Program-made: the position numbers and the translations under genes
In this document: piece after piece, positions 1 through 16,599 of the stretch
Position numbering within the stretch: position 1 is the first letter of the stretch
Layout of the letters: each line of letters starts with the position of its first letter
Source: Aselliscus stoliczkanus
Taxonomy: Eukaryota; Chordata; Mammalia; Chiroptera; Hipposideridae
Reading direction: 5' to 3'
Assembly: GCA_033961575.1 (NCBI GenBank)
Contig: CM066736.1
Span: forward strand, 85,605,352-85,669,351
Length of the DNA: 64,000 nucleotides
The notes under the pieces: model-generated
Database searches by the model: none
What the model was told of the DNA's origin: nothing
What the model saw: only the letters and a program-made list of their open reading frames with translations

Positions 1-2224
1 TTGTCAGATACAGGGCTGGGACCTCCCCACTGCCTCCCAGCCTCGCCTTCTCTTGGCTTCTAGCTATGCATCTGTTCAATGGGGAGATTGGGTGGAAGGA
101 TCCAGAAAGCTGCCTGATGCTCTTAAAGGTCACCTGTCACTTCCTCAGGTGGGAAGGAGGTCCTCCCAGCAGGGTCCTTAAAATATACGGGGGGGGGGGT
201 TGGCTGGGCTCCCAGAAGCGAGATCCCGGGGTCCCCTGAAAGCCTGCAATGTCCAGCAGAGCCCTCACCATCTGGAGCAGCATGGAGCGGGGCCAAGTCT
301 GCAGTGCTAGAGATGAAACCGGCCCCAGGGACTGGGGGTGAGGGAGCGGGGGGTGGGGGTGGAGAGGGGGGTCTGTCACCCGCCAGGCCGGCGGGATGCT
401 GGGCAGGCGGGATGAGCTGAGTCTAAATAAATCACTAACACACGGATGGAGAATTCCTTGAACAGGCGCCCTGGATTATGGACAACAGAAGGGGAGGGGG
501 GAGGCGTTGGGGGGAACCATTCCTGCACCCCCCTCCCTCTCATGAACCATGGCCCATCCCCCTCCTGCATCGGGGCTGTGACTGTCTGAGGACAGGCCGC
601 CTTGGTTGGGGGCCTCCTCTGCCCAGGCCCAGCCCCTTGATCCATGCCGTGAGAAACTCCAAAAGCCCTGAGCCCATCCGAGGGGAGAGAGGTGTTGAAA
701 GCTGCATCCTGCTCTGAGGGCTGAGCCAAGGCCAGAGATAATATCATGTGCTAAAGAGTCGTGGGGCTGGGCCTCCCCAACCCCCCCCATCACTACCCGC
801 CCCCCAGGCTCTGCACCCCTGCCTGTGCCTGAGCTTGAGCTGTTGGGCAGGGGCCGTGTTGCTTCCAGCCTGGGAGGTGGCCTGGCCCCTGTCCCACTGT
901 ACTCACTCTAAGCCTGAGAAACCCCAGGCTGGCCCAAGGCAGGGTCAAAGATCAGCCTGGGGAGGAGGGAGGAGCGGTTGAGGCTGAGGTCTGGGACTGG
1001 TCAGATCCTCCTAAGGTTCCTTCCTGCCTCTCTCAGGACCTGAGTTTCCAAATTTGGAAAGTGACGTGGGGAACCTCAGGTCATTCTAAGGGTATCTAAG
1101 TGCTTATAGGGCCTGTACTGGGCGGGGAGGGGCGAGGAGCCATGAGGCTGGTCCTGGGTCATGCTGTCTAGGCCTTAGCCACAGCTCCTGGGGCAGGGGC
1201 TGGTGGCTGTTGGATGGAGAGATAGATGGGTGAGTGACTGAACAAGACACAGCTAGGACCCAGAAGCCTGCAGTCCAAGCGTGAATGGAGACCCGGTCCA
1301 GAGAAAAGCGTTTCTATTTGCCTGCTCAGTAACAATACCCATGAGTCCCACATCTCACCATTTACCAAGGGTCTTTGCATTCATTCCCTGGGCCCTGGGA
1401 GGAAGGACAGGGAAGGCCTGTGTCTCCTGTGGCAGATGAGGAAACTAGGAAAGGCCGGCTGAGCTCAGCACCAGGCCATCTCTCCCAAGGCTTCCATGTC
1501 CTCTGTCTCTGAGCTTCCGGAGCCCAGAACAGCTAGCAGGGCAGGAAATGTCATCCTACTGAGTAGATGAAACACCCAGGTCCAGGGAGGGTAAACACAG
1601 GGGATTAAAGGCCCAGCCAGGACCAGAGCTCAGTTATCCAGCTCCCAGCCTTGCCCTGTCGAGGCCCAGCTTGAGCCTGCTGGAAGCCTCCTGCGGGAGA
1701 CACGGGTGCAGCCATTTCTCTAGGCACAGGCTTCCGCCCAGTAAGTGCCCTCAGCCAGTCAGTGCCCTCAGAGCATCTGCCATGGACACCGGGCCCTAGG
1801 TCTCTCTCCTGCTTAAAACCCTTCCTTGATCAGGCTCTATGCCCACTTCCTTCCCCAGCATGCCCTGACCCCTGCTAACCTCTGTGGTGTGCCCGCCCAC
1901 TGCCCCCTGCAGTGCTAGAGCCCCCAACCACATGCCCAGCAGTGGAGGGAGGACTTTCCCAGAAACCAAGAACAATCTCCACACCTGCTACCTGAGTTAC
2001 CCCAAACTGCAGTCGCTACCTCCCCACCACACACATCTGTTCTGGAGCCTGAAAATGTCTCACTGAAGAATAGCTCTGTTCATTCATTTCCACTCTCATC
2101 AACAACCCAAATCACCAACTCAAATGTTGTTCCCTGCCAGGCCCCTGCCGGGCCCCATGAGGAGTGGGGAGACGCCAGGCTTCGGCTTTGGGTTGGGTGG
2201 ACTATGTCCCTTGCTGCCTGGGTA

Positions 2225-2350
2225 GCCTTGGTCCAGCCACCATTCTTCTCTGAGACTTGGTTTCTTCATCTGTAAAATGGGATGATTGCAAGGCTCAGGA
2301 AAGGAGAGATGTGAATGTACTTCACAAATTGTAAAATACTGTTCAAAACA
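2225..2350 (+). repeat. MIR fragment
   Basis: AGACTTGGTTTCTTCATCTG and TAAAATGGGATGATTGCAAG is the MIR core-to-3' pattern. Confidence 0.65.
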
Positions 2351-3329
2351 CAAATGAAATTGTGAGGGAAAAACCTAGGTGACTGCCCAGGGTCACACAG
2401 AGGTGGGGGAGGACAGTCCTGTGACAAGGCCTGGAGGGGGAGAACCTCAGTGTGAGTCCTGAAACCAGTCACCCCACCCTGAGTGTCAGGGCACTCTTAG
2501 GGACCAAGCACCTTTGCAGAGAGGTCCACCCAGCACTGGTCAGAGGGCCCCTTCTGGGAGCAATAGGCCCTTTCCTGTGAACTTCTCAGCAGCCCCTTAG
2601 AAAATACATTCAGCAAAGGAAGAGATCTACCTAGAATCACAGGGCCACTTGGAAGGGGGTCCTGGGGCCAACTAGGTCAAGGTGTCACCAACTGGGTCAA
2701 CCTTCCAGCTCTCTGGGGACTCTATAAGCACTCATACCCCACTCAGGCCTAGGAGCTCCAGCCCCAGCCCCCGGCCACTCCTCGGACTCCCACCTTGAGT
2801 AGCCTGACAAGGCCCAGGCAGGTGTCCAGACGGGGCACCTAGAGGTGTGCAGGGAGGTGGGACGGGCAGAGGGCGTCTCCAGAGAAGAACCAGAAGTGGT
2901 GCTGAAAGGGGTTTGGAAGGGGCTGGTCTGGAAGAACCAGAGAAAGAGAACGGTAATGGGAACCAGAGGCCACAGGAGGGGCGGCCCTGGACGCATCCCA
3001 GCCTGCTCGCTCCTCGAGGTTCAGTCAGGGAGACTGAGGCCTGGCTCAGTGCAGAGCTCTTCTTGGCTCCTTGGCCACAGCCCAGTCCTCTCCCCACACT
3101 TGATGGTCCCCACAGCAGAGGGGCATGGGGTCAGACAGTGCTGGAAATTGGGGATTTTGTGGAGTTCTGGGATGGGGCCAAGTGACATCAGAACAGTTTG
3201 TGAAGCTAATAAATAAAGTCAACATGATTGTTTAACCTTCTGAGGAGGTTCCGGAGTCGCTGGGGATCCAGACAGACAAATGCGCTCAGTGTCTTTTGCC
3301 AACCGGGGCACGGTGAGGCCCTACTGTGT

Positions 3330-3480
3330 GTCTGCACTTCCATGATACGTGTTTCACTTGCTCCTCACAACAGCCCTGAGATGAAACAAGCATTTTCTGA
3401 TTTGTAGATGAAGACACTAAATTCAGATATGTTAAGTCACTTACCCAAGGTCACACAGCCACGGAAAGACAAAGCAGACA
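3330..3480 (-). repeat. MIR fragment, antisense
   Basis: CACTTGCTCCTCACAACAGC, TTTGTAGATGAAGACACTAA and CAAGGTCACACAGCCACGGA is a typical reversed MIR. Confidence 0.7.
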
Positions 3481-4161
3481 CTTCAGCTCGGGTCTATGGA
3501 TTCCAGGGTCCTTTCCACTGTCCTCCTCTCACCTCACTCTCTCTCCCCACCCCCAGCCCCCACCCTGTGGCCCCAAACAGCCTTTCACAGGAGAATGGAG
3601 TTCTCCCTGGTGTTCCCACTGGCTCAGCAGGGAAAGACGCTGGCATCAGGAGTGTGGGTACTGCCCCAACCCATGGGCTCCCGTCTCCCAGGTGGGTGCC
3701 AGCAACTTCCTTGGAGATCAATAAAGCTCTCTCCACAAGGTGCCCTTGGGGTTACTGCTCCCTGAGGCCTGTCACCTTTGTTGTCCTCAGTGTTCACCTA
3801 TAAGCTCCCTATCTTTGCTTTCTCCCCAAAAGCCTACTTCCCATAGCTCCTCAGGGAACAAGGGGGAGCTAATGAAGCCCCCAGGAATCACTGAGGACCT
3901 GAATGCCCAGCTTTTCTCCCAAGGTAATGGGGAGCCACAGAGGGTGTTGAGCAGGGAGAGACAGAGTAGAACTCAGGTGGAAATGAAACCTGAAGTAGAT
4001 TTCCTGGGAAGCTGAAGACTGAGTTTCAGGTCCCTCACATTTGAGTTCCTTTGAAGGCCGGAGGTAGGGGTGAGAGGGTGGGGGCTAACTGCGTGTTCAC
4101 ATGACAATACGTTTTTTGCGATGTTTACAAAAATGTAACGTTTTAATTCCAATTGGTTAAT

Positions 4162-4273
4162 GGGGCCGGCCGAGTGACGCGGTGGTTAAGCGCTAGCTTA
4201 GGAAGCCGGCGGCCTCGGTTCGGGTCCCACATATGAGGGTCAGTGACACTGCCCTCAAAAAAAAAAAAAAATC
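4162..4273 (+). mobile_element. Short tRNA-derived SINE with 17-bp target-site duplication
   Basis: Head GGGGCCGGCCGAGTGACGCG, B-box-like GGTTCGGGTCC, body ending GTGACACTGCCCTC, then an A-tail of about 15. The duplication TAATTCCAATTGGTTAA is exact at 4144-4160 and 4274-4290, fixing both ends. Confidence 0.96.
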
Positions 4274-4290
4274 TAATTCCAATTGGTTAA

Positions 4291-6129
4291 GACCTCTGTC
4301 TCTTTCCACTTTGACTTCCACTGCACTGCTTTCTCTGGAGCAGCTCTAGATGTTTCTGGAATCTGACCAAGGGGAAGTTGAGTAGAGTATGAGTTTCATT
4401 TGGGCTTAGGGGGGATATGTATATGTGGTCACAGTCCCTTGCATGTACATTTCTGTTAGTGTTGGTCATCCTGTGGTGGAATGGCTTCCAGGAATACTCC
4501 CACTCCCCCCTGCACAGGCCCCTCAGCATGGGGCACCACGGTGCAGAGACACATGTCACACTGTGACATCAGCATGTCCCACAGACCCTGGTACTGGCTG
4601 CGTGTAGGCAGTGGTGGAGAAGCAATGTTTGAAATGGACAGGGCCAGATGGTAGTCTGTGGAAAATTCTGCCAATCATCAGATTATGTAAAGTGGTAACT
4701 GGAAGATTTGGTTCTTGTCAATACATACTCAAAATGCAAATTCTCTCCTGTCAGGGATACACTCAAGAAAGCAGCCTTCTTTTTTATTTTTTCCTTTCCT
4801 GTTGACAATCACACAAAATAAAATTGATCACAAGTCCAGTGTTTTTGGCAAACCTATAGCTGTACTACAAACAGCAAATGCATCTCCGTGTTAAGTTGCA
4901 CGTTTGTGTATCCCAACTGACTGAAAGCTCTGTTAGTATATTGATTCATCTTGTCCCGATGAAGTCAGACTGTCCCAGAGGAAATGTCAGGCAAAATTTG
5001 TTTCTCAACAAGGGCTGTCCGCATTGGACAAGCTTCAGGCCCTCAAAACTTGATCTGCCCCTAGTCTGCCTCAGAGGCCTTGCTTGTAACCTGTACAACA
5101 TGCTGTCTCTGGCTATACGTTTTTGGATTAGAACTAGGGACTCTCCCAGATCTGGTCACCCCCTAGGCCTCAGCTATCCTCTTGGAACCTCTGTCTGCAT
5201 GTTTCCCCCAACCCCATACACGTCACAGTCTGAAAACCTCCCCTTCCCAGGCCTCCTCACATTGGGGGTGCATTTCAGCCGGGCCAGCGCCATGAAAGCA
5301 GGGGTTCCGAAGGAGCAGACGTTGGGTCCCAGCCCCCGCCAGGCCTCTGCAGCTGGACTGCACGTGTCTGCTAAAAGCCCCAGGAATGCAGCCTGCATAG
5401 GAAATGAATCTGGCAAGCCCGGTTCCAATGAGCCATCTCTCAGGGCTGTGTCGGCCAGCCCCTTTGCAGCCTTCCTCCTCATGGCGCTCTGCCTCTGCTG
5501 GCATACCTTTCCACACCTCCATAGGTGCTCATCCCCTCTCCAGGAAGCCCTGTGCACCCTGGCCAGACACACCTGTGTGGAGTGAACATCTGCCTCCTTG
5601 TCACCGCCACCCACCACAGGTTTCTTGGATCAAGCAGAACAAACTCAACCTCCCTGTCACCGTCTGGAAACCCTTTACTCCTCCTACTCATCCTTCATGG
5701 CCCCAGGCCAGCAGTGCTCCTCTTTGAGGTAAGATTTCCCTGCTCCCTATCTCACCTCCAAAGTCCTGGAGGTCCCACACAGTACAGTGCAATTATCCAC
5801 CCACGCGTCCCAGACTGGGAGCTGCGGAGGGTGATGAGGACTAGGTCCGGTCCTCTCTGTGCCCCAAGGACCAAGCGGCAGAGGTTGGTCACCGAGGCTG
5901 GGCTCAGCAAAGGTTTGCCGACTGCTTGCCCGCCTGCCTCCCTGCCTGGTGAGAGCATGCCCAGCCAAGGGCAGGGGGCAAGGCCACAGCCCGCGCCTGC
6001 ACTCCTCCCATGATTGCTCCCATCAGCCCCTGCGGTGGACGCTGGCTCCGGCCCTAGGCCTCCCCACAGCACCTGGCTCCCACCTGAGTTCTCAGAGACC
6101 GTTTCTGCTGCTGGCCACACCCTTCTTCT
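4291..6129. other. Intergenic, no supported gene
   Basis: Mixed unique sequence. A 235-codon open frame at 4878-5585 has no recognisable domain or splice context, and competing frames overlap it. Some L2-like pyrimidine-rich text near 5450-5600. Confidence 0.55.
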
Positions 6130-6300
6130 TAAACCACCCTTCCCTCTGGATTCGCTGGTTTCCTCCAACCTTTCTGGCCGTTTCCTTGTCTCCTGCGAGG
6201 GTTCCTCCCTCCTCCTTCTCCCATCTCTACATGAACCCCAGAGCTCAGTGCTGAACCCACTCCTCCCACTCTACAGCCTCTTTCTGACTGACGGACGCCA
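6130..6300 (-). mobile_element. Possible inner L2 fragment, antisense
   Basis: TTTCCTCCAACCTTTCTGGC, then CCTTGTCTCCTGCGAGGGTT and CTCAGTGCTGAACCCACTCC, resembles the inner L2 ORF region reversed. Short and diverged. Confidence 0.45.
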
Positions 6301-6921
6301 ATGAGCCCTTGTGTGGATAGGTGGCACCTACCAACACTACCCTTCTGAGTCTGACGGGCCTCTCAAAATGAACACGTTTAATCTGAAATCAGTGTTTCTC
6401 CTGATAAAATTGCCTTTCCTCTTCTTTGCATTCCAGCCCCCATCCTACTTCCATTCCAGCCCAAGTTACCCTTCTATCCTTTCACCCCTCAGCCTCCACT
6501 GGCCTTTTCTTCTTTTTTTAATCCACCTCATTGAGGTATACTTACATACAATAAACTGCACCCATTTAAAATGTACTTTTATAATTCGTACATTTCTCAA
6601 TGCATTGAGCCTTTTATTGTCATGAAATGTTCTTCATCATGCGTGGTAATAGCCTCGTTTCCAAGCCTGCTTTATCCGGTTGTCTCATGCTTCCCATGGT
6701 TTCTCCTTCCATCCTTTTATGTTCATTCTGTTTGTGTCTTTGTATTTAAAGTATGTCTCTTTTAGGCAGCATAAAATCTATTCTTGCTTTTTAAAAATCC
6801 AGTCTGACAATCCCTGCCTTTTGATTGGAATATTTATTGCATTTCCATTTATTGTAATTATTGAAATGGTTTTATATAATCTTATTTATTTAAATTAATT
6901 TAACTTTGCTAATTGTCTTCT

Positions 6922-7102
6922 GGGTTTTTTAAAAATTTATATTTATTTATTTTTATTTTATTTTTTTTTTAGCTGAGCCATCCTGCCACCTGTTGGCAGC
7001 TCAACAGCAACTCAGCTTGGGCTGGCATCGAACCGCCGTTGCTCAGAGCTCAGCTCGCACTCTTGAACAAGCTCTTAACCAACTGAGCCATTCAGCCGGC
7101 TC
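6922..7102 (-). mobile_element. Second tRNA-derived SINE family, with 15-bp target-site duplication
   Basis: In minus-strand sense the head is GCCGGCTGAATGGCTCAGTT, with a good A box (TGGCTCAGTTGG) and B box (GGTTCGATGCC). The body ends ...GGCAGGATGGCTCAGCT and a long A/T-rich tail. The exact duplication TGCTAATTGTCTTCT is at 6907-6921 and 7103-7117. It is inserted in old LINE-1-type sequence. Confidence 0.94.
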
Positions 7103-7302
7103 TGCTAATTGTCTTCTATTTGTCTCATCTAGGTTTTATTCTTCAGTTCCTCCATTCTGGCATTCTTTTGTGTTAATCAAATATTTTTTAGAATTCCATT
7201 GTATTCCATTTTTATTGGCTTTCTAGCTATATCTCTCTGCATAACTTTTAGTGGTTGCTCTAGAGAGTATAATACACATCTTTATTGTATTCATATGTGT
7301 AT

Positions 7303-7303
7303 G

Positions 7304-7331
<28 letters not shown>
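7303..7331. repeat. (TA)n microsatellite
   Basis: About 14 TA units inside the L1-type block. Confidence 0.97.
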
Positions 7332-7334
<3 letters not shown>

Positions 7335-8232
7335 TTTATCAGAGTCTACTTAGAGTTAATGAATTACTTTAGGTAAAATTTGGGAGTGTTGCAATGATAT
7401 ATTCCCATTTACCCCATACCTGCATTGTCCTTTATGCTATTGTTGCCAGTTACATATATATACTTTATAACCATCCCCCAAAATATATATAAATCTTTTA
7501 ATTGACCCACACATTTATCAATTCCAGTTCATGTCTTTTCTTACTATTGATCTGCGTTCCCTGCAGTCTGAAAAATTTCCTTTAGCATTTCTGGTCATGG
7601 AGGTCTGGTGATAAATTACTTCCTTATTTATTTATCTTAAAATGTTTTATGTCACCTTCATATTTGGAGGATAGTTTGCTAAATATAGAATTATTGGTGA
7701 TTTTCTTTTCTATTCAGCACTTTGAATGTGCTGCTTCATTATCTTTTGACTTCCATTGTTTCTGATGAGAAATCAGTCATTAATTGTATCACTGTTCTTC
7801 TGTATGTATCTTTTTTTTTTTCCTGGCTGCTTTCAAGATTTTCTCTTTATCTTTGGCTTTCATCAGTTTGACTATTATGTGCTTATAACTGGTTTTCTTT
7901 GTCTTTTCCTGCTTGGGATTTGTTGAGATTCTTAGCTCTTAAAGTTAGTTTTTCACCAGATTTGGGGAGTTTTTGTCCAATATCTATTCAAATACCAGTT
8001 TTAGCCTTTTTTTTCTCTCTCTCCTTTCCTTCTGGCACTTGAATTGCACAAATTTTGGACTTCTTGATATTATCTCTCAACTCTCCAAGGCTCTGTTCAT
8101 TTTTTCTCTCTTCAGATTAAGTGATTTCTGTTCATCTGTCTTCAGGGTCAATGATTCTTTCTTCCATCTGCAATCTATTATTGAGCTCAGCCAGTGAAAT
8201 TTTCATTTCAATTATTGTAATTTTAAGCCTTG

Positions 8233-8233
<1 letters not shown>

Positions 8234-8282
<49 letters not shown>
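8234..8282. repeat. (AT)n microsatellite, about 24 units
   Basis: A perfect AT run of 49 bp in L1-type sequence. The open frames through it are artefacts of the repeat. Confidence 0.98.
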
Positions 8283-8284
<2 letters not shown>

Positions 8285-9190
8285 CATTTTTCTGTTGAGA
8301 TTCCCTTTTTCTTCACTCATTAAGACCACTTTTTCCTTTAAATCTTTGAAAATATTTTTCTTTTAGCATATGTATAAAAGCTGCTTTGTAATCTTTTTGT
8401 TTTTTGCTAAATCTAATATCTGTGCCCAGCTCAGAATCAGTTGCTAGTTTTCCTTTTTTCCCTCTGAGTATGAGTCACATTTTCCTCTTTCTTTGCAGTC
8501 TGAAAACTAGATACTGTAGTAATTCTCGTTTTCCTCTGCAGTGTGCTGCATCAGGTATCTCTGCTTAGTTCCTGTAGCTCCCTGCTTTTTAAAAGCCTAG
8601 CTCTCAGGAGTCTGCTTGCATCTCTGTAATTTGGCAATTATCCGAGAATGTGGGCAGTTTATATTCAGATTTTGGTGCTCACTTTTTGGTGTGTCCCTTG
8701 CTTCTGTGGATTCTCCCCTAAATTTCCAGCTGCCATGCTAGTCTTGGGCTCTGTTTTGATACCTCAAGCCATCAAGGCTTTAGCTTTCTGCTACGAGCAC
8801 TGTACACACACTTGGAAATTTACTCAGTTTCTTTTTTTAAAGCTAACATATGAGAGCACATTTTAAGAGCACACTCATATATCGTTCCAGCTTAGTGCAG
8901 CTCTATCTATCAAGGGTAGCTTCCTCTATGCTTCCTGCCTATTTTTTTCACCAGAACCTCTAGCATTGGGCTAAAGATACGAACGGGTTTATGCTCAGAT
9001 TTGGGGTCGTAAGCCTTCTCCAATTTCTCACTTCCAGAATTTCCCCCTTAAATTTCCAACTGCTCTTATATCTCTCAACTCTATTCTCTGTAACTTAAGG
9101 TGGTGAGGCTGTGGTTTTCCACCTGCCATAGACATGGGGGCTGGCGAACACCATCACGATTCTCACCTCTTGCAGCTTCCGTTATTTTTT

Positions 9191-9331
9191 GTTTTTTATC
9201 TGAGCCATCCTGCCACCTGTTGGCAGCTCAGTGGCTGCTCAGCTCGGGCTGGGAATCAAACTGGTGACCCTGATATTCAGAACTTGCACTCTTGAGTGAG
9301 CTCTTAACCAATTGAACCACTCAGCCAGCCC
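9191..9331 (-). mobile_element. Second-family tRNA-derived SINE, diverged copy
   Basis: It matches the 6922-7102 element along its length (plus strand TGAGCCATCCTGCCACCTGT ... CTCTTAACCAATTGAACCAC ... CCAGCC). An internal stretch (GTGACCCTGATATTCAGAAC) differs from the sister copies. No clear target-site duplication. Confidence 0.88.
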
Positions 9332-11839
9332 ACAGCTGCAGTTTTTTAAGAGTACACAAACTCTCCTTCAACTTTGGTCTGCTCTGAGTCACTTCCCAGG
9401 GCCTTTAAATGATTGTTTTAAAAAACTTTGTTCAGATTTCTTAATTGTTTTCTGCAGAAAGGTTCATATGAGCACTTCACTTCATACTGCCCCCATTATA
9501 GAAGTTTTTCCCAGTGTATTCTTTGTAAAACTGCTAGGGCAAGTCGTTCTCCGTGCTTAAGACCCTTCAAAGATTTCCCATCACACTTAGTGACACCATA
9601 CAAAATGTAATGGATAGACTTTTAAGGTTAAAAATTCCCGTAGATCCTCTAAAGTTGAAAATGTGTTTTTCTTCATAATATTGCCTAACCAAGTCTGTGC
9701 CAGCATAGGGTCTTTTCCCCTTCTCCATCCCCTTCCGGGGTTCTGGCACACACTGATACCAAAAAAACTGAGGGGCCATTTGGGAATGTGGCCACGATGA
9801 AGCAAGAGGCAGAAACTCTTTTGGCAAAACAATGCTAAGAAGGGCCCCATCTGGACACTGCAAATGATCAGGCTGTCTGATGGATGCTCTGCCATCAGGA
9901 CCCAAAGCCCGTTTCCTTCTGCTCAGGCTATCCAGAGGCTGAGGGGAAGAAAAAGTGGAACCCAAAGAGGAAGGGAAACCCAGGAGTTAAAGGCATCCAG
10001 GGAAATAATAGGGAAGGCAGAGAGGCTGGCCATGGAGGGCACTCAGGGATCTAAGCAAAGGCCAAGGTTGAGGGCAGATAAATACGGTCCTTCCTATCAC
10101 CTCCCCACCCCCACTCCTCCATCTCGGGGTAGGTTCCAACTCTGAGGTAAAGACTGTTTACATTTCCTCCTGGTTCCTGTTTTGTTTTGCAATTTTTTTT
10201 CAAGGAAAAATTGTTCAGGATACACTGTTGCACTCTTCCATTTTTACTCTCAAGAACCTTTTACAAACAAAAAACTAAATATAAACTAACATTTGTATCT
10301 CTCTTACAACCATAAAGCCAAAACAGATTTACAAATTACAACACAAAACTGCAGTGACAATTAAATTCATATTACCAATATTCATCTAATGTGATGGAGG
10401 ATGTTTTGCCGAAACTAAGTCACCTCTGACTCCGGCATTACCTGCCCCATTGCCAGTTCAGCCTTGAAAATGCCCACGTACCCATGACGGCTCACTTCTC
10501 CCACCATTTCGTTCCCTCTGATCTTCTGGGATTCCTGTGTTTGGAGCTGACTCATTTGGGCTTCCCTCAGCAGGAATGCTTCATTATGTGTCCAGGGCCT
10601 CTTTTGTCCCTGCTCAATGGCGGTGAGAGCCGTGCAGCATTAAGCTAGGTGTTTTTCATTCCTTTGACCCCTTCACTTGCCCCACCATTTACTGCCCCCA
10701 GGGCAGTGTGGATACAGTCCAAAACAATAAAGGGAATTGAAGGGTTGAATGTCTCAAAAGCCAGGCTTTCATTGCGAGGCCAGGCGTTGTTGAGCAAGAA
10801 AAGGATTTGTGAGTCCTGACTAGACGGAGCCTGAAGCCCGGAGAGCTATGAGTGTACAGCCGTTAAAAAAGGAAGCCATAGAGAAGAATGTAGGTGGGGG
10901 ATGACGTACGAGTGTTTTTCCACCTCTGAAAAAGGAAATGAAAGTTTGAAGAGCTACATGGGGGATATTAGGAAGGGGCAAAGGTAGACCTCAAAGTCAA
11001 AAGGCTGGTGAGCCTGAGAAGGACCCTTCCTCCCTGTCCCTGCCCCCATCTGGGGTCCAAACAGGAGATCGGTTTGGGGTGGTGGCTGACAAAGGGCCCA
11101 ACTGCCCAGGGTCTGCCAGGAAGACCTAGGCAGGTCTTCATAGAAGGTCTGTGTTCCTCAAGGTGCCCGGGGAGCCACCTAGCAGAGGAAAGAAGTCCAG
11201 GCAGGTGGGCCCGAGAGCCTCACAGAGCAGTGAGAGAAAGTGAGCCAGACGGCCTGCGTCCGTGGGGAGCCAAGCAGGATTGAGGAGGTCTAGGTCTAGG
11301 GCAGAATGACAGGGTGAGGACCTGGAGACCAGAACCACAGAAGGCCTCGGCTGTGCAGGCCAGTGCCAGGCACCCACAGGAGCCACACCAGAGGCAGGTC
11401 AGGGCGACGCTTGTCAGAAGCCCTGTGCCTGGGACCAGAGGTGGCTGAAGGGTGGGGTCGGGGAGAATTTGGGAATTTGAACACTCACTCCAAAGATGAT
11501 AAGTTTTAACCAGAAATGACTGAATTGCCCAGAAGTGGCAAGATCAAGAATTTTCTGCAAACCAGCTGAAAAGGGCATCCATGAGCTTGGTTTATATAAA
11601 GTCACATTTCTATACATCTGGGCTGTGATTACAGATTAAAACCTGCCATCTAAGGTATTCCTTGTGCCAGTGGGAAGGTCCACGCAAACACAGGGGCCAG
11701 CCAGAGGGAGAGGGGTCAGAGGTACTTTCACTGTTTTTAAAAAAGCATCGGTCCTACAATACAGAATACCACTGGAAGAAGACAACCCTGGACAGGGGAG
11801 AAGGTGATGTCTGTGGGCCCCAGTTTGCAAAAACCTGGC
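9332..11839. other. Intergenic, nothing recognised
   Basis: Mostly unique sequence with low-GC and moderate-GC patches. No exon signatures, RNA gene or clear repeat that I can support. Confidence 0.5.
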
Positions 11840-12165
11840 CACAGTCCGTCTTTCCAGCTTCACTGCTCATCTCTCTTCCTCTAGCCCTTTGTCACCTTTG
11901 AGTCCTTCCCATGTGCCATGGCTTTCTACTCCAAGGCTTTGCATATGCTATTCCCCAGGCCTGGAATGGACTCCATGGATTCAAATCTGTTTAAAACTCA
12001 CGTCCCTGAAAGAGGCTTGCCTGAGCTCCCAGGGCAAAGGGGGTCCCTTCCATCATCCTCTCATGGTCCCCTGTGGAGTTTCTTTATAACACTGCCCCAC
12101 ATTCAGCTGGTGCCAGACCAACAGAGGGCGTCCAATCAATACTAAGTGGATGAATGAATGTAGGG
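11840..12165 (-). mobile_element. L2 fragment, antisense
   Basis: Plus-strand TCCAAGGCTTTGCATATGCT, CCCCAGGCCTGGAATGGACT and AGAGGCTTGCCTGAGCTCCC are the reverse of the L2 3' region. Ends near a TGAATGAATG run. Confidence 0.65.
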
Positions 12166-12189
12166 AATTGTGGCCTGCAGCTCAGAGGT

Positions 12190-12310
12190 CATGGAGAGAA
12201 ATGACTCAAAGGCTCTGGTGTCAAGTCCGAGCTCTGTCATGTTAGCTCTGTGAACTAGCTGTGACACAGACATCTCTGGGCCTCCACTGCTTCAAGCTAT
12301 AAACAGGACA
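12190..12310 (+). repeat. MIR fragment
   Basis: GCTCTGGTGTCAAGTCCGAG followed by GTGAACTAGCTGTGACACAG and CTCTGGGCCTCCACTGCTTC. Confidence 0.6.
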
Positions 12311-12479
12311 CTCAGCACACCGACACCGATCCAGCAAACTCTCCCGAGCACTTGTGATTTAAAACAGGGTGCCGGCCTTCTGGGAGCTCACAGCCTACTG
12401 GAGGTGACAGACAAGAGAAACATCCACTCAGAGAGAGTGTGAAGGGTTGTGGTGGAAGGTGTCATAGGAGGGGAGCCAC

Positions 12480-12712
12480 AATGCATGTCACATTTGTAAT
12501 TTGAAATGTTCTACTAGTCACATTTTAAGAAGCAAACAACTGATGAAATTAATAATAATATAGTTTAATTCAATATATCCAACATATTATCATGTAATCA
12601 ATGTGAAAATGATTAACATCAAATTATTCCCATCCTATTTTTGCACTAAGTCTCCAAAATTCACCGTGTGTTTTACACTCACTGCATATCTCAATTTGGA
12701 TAGATGTGTTTC
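12480..12712 (-). mobile_element. hAT-like non-autonomous DNA transposon fragment
   Basis: Resembles the reverse complement of the 32425-32752 element: ATTTGAAATGTTCTACTAGT, CATGTAATCAATGTGAAAAT and CACTCACTGCATATCTCAAT correspond to its segments in reverse order. Termini are degraded. Confidence 0.55.

Positions 12713-16599
<3,887 letters not shown>

Larger units (their letters stand above)
1..4143. other. GC-rich intergenic sequence, no gene seen
   Basis: Many short open frames on both strands reflect high GC and have no start context, splice signals or family motifs. MIR pieces at about 1400-1450, 2225-2350 and 3330-3480, a possible L2 piece near 3900-4015, and short G-runs (190-199). Nothing else recognisable. 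Confidence 0.6.
6500..9130. mobile_element. Block of old LINE-1-type sequence, multiply interrupted
   Basis: T-rich, stop-laden sequence with phrases typical of old mammalian L1 3' regions: CATTGAGGTATACTTACATA near 6530, CTGATGAGAAATCAGTCATT near 7762, and GGGGAGTTTTTGTCCAATAT near 7964. It is interrupted by the SINE at 6922-7102 and by two AT microsatellites. There is no intact frame. Subfamily and strand are not certain, and more than one fragment may be present. Confidence 0.6.

Noticed and set aside
376..793. Overlapping 100-123 codon frames near the window start
   Set aside because: High GC and overlapping frames in several phases, with no family features.
2697..3216. Four overlapping 100-120 codon frames
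   Set aside because: Mutually overlapping on both strands. A GC-rich chance pattern.
4162..4273. tRNA gene
   Set aside because: The head has A/B-box-like sequence, but the cloverleaf is not intact, an A-tail and target-site duplication are present, and many dispersed copies exist. It is a SINE.
4878..5585. 235-codon plus-strand open frame
   Set aside because: No recognisable domain, no splice or promoter context, several overlapping frames on both strands, and low-complexity composition. Treated as a chance frame in GC-rich DNA.
8121..8366. Coding frames through the AT repeat
   Set aside because: The repeated IY residues are simply the (AT)n microsatellite.
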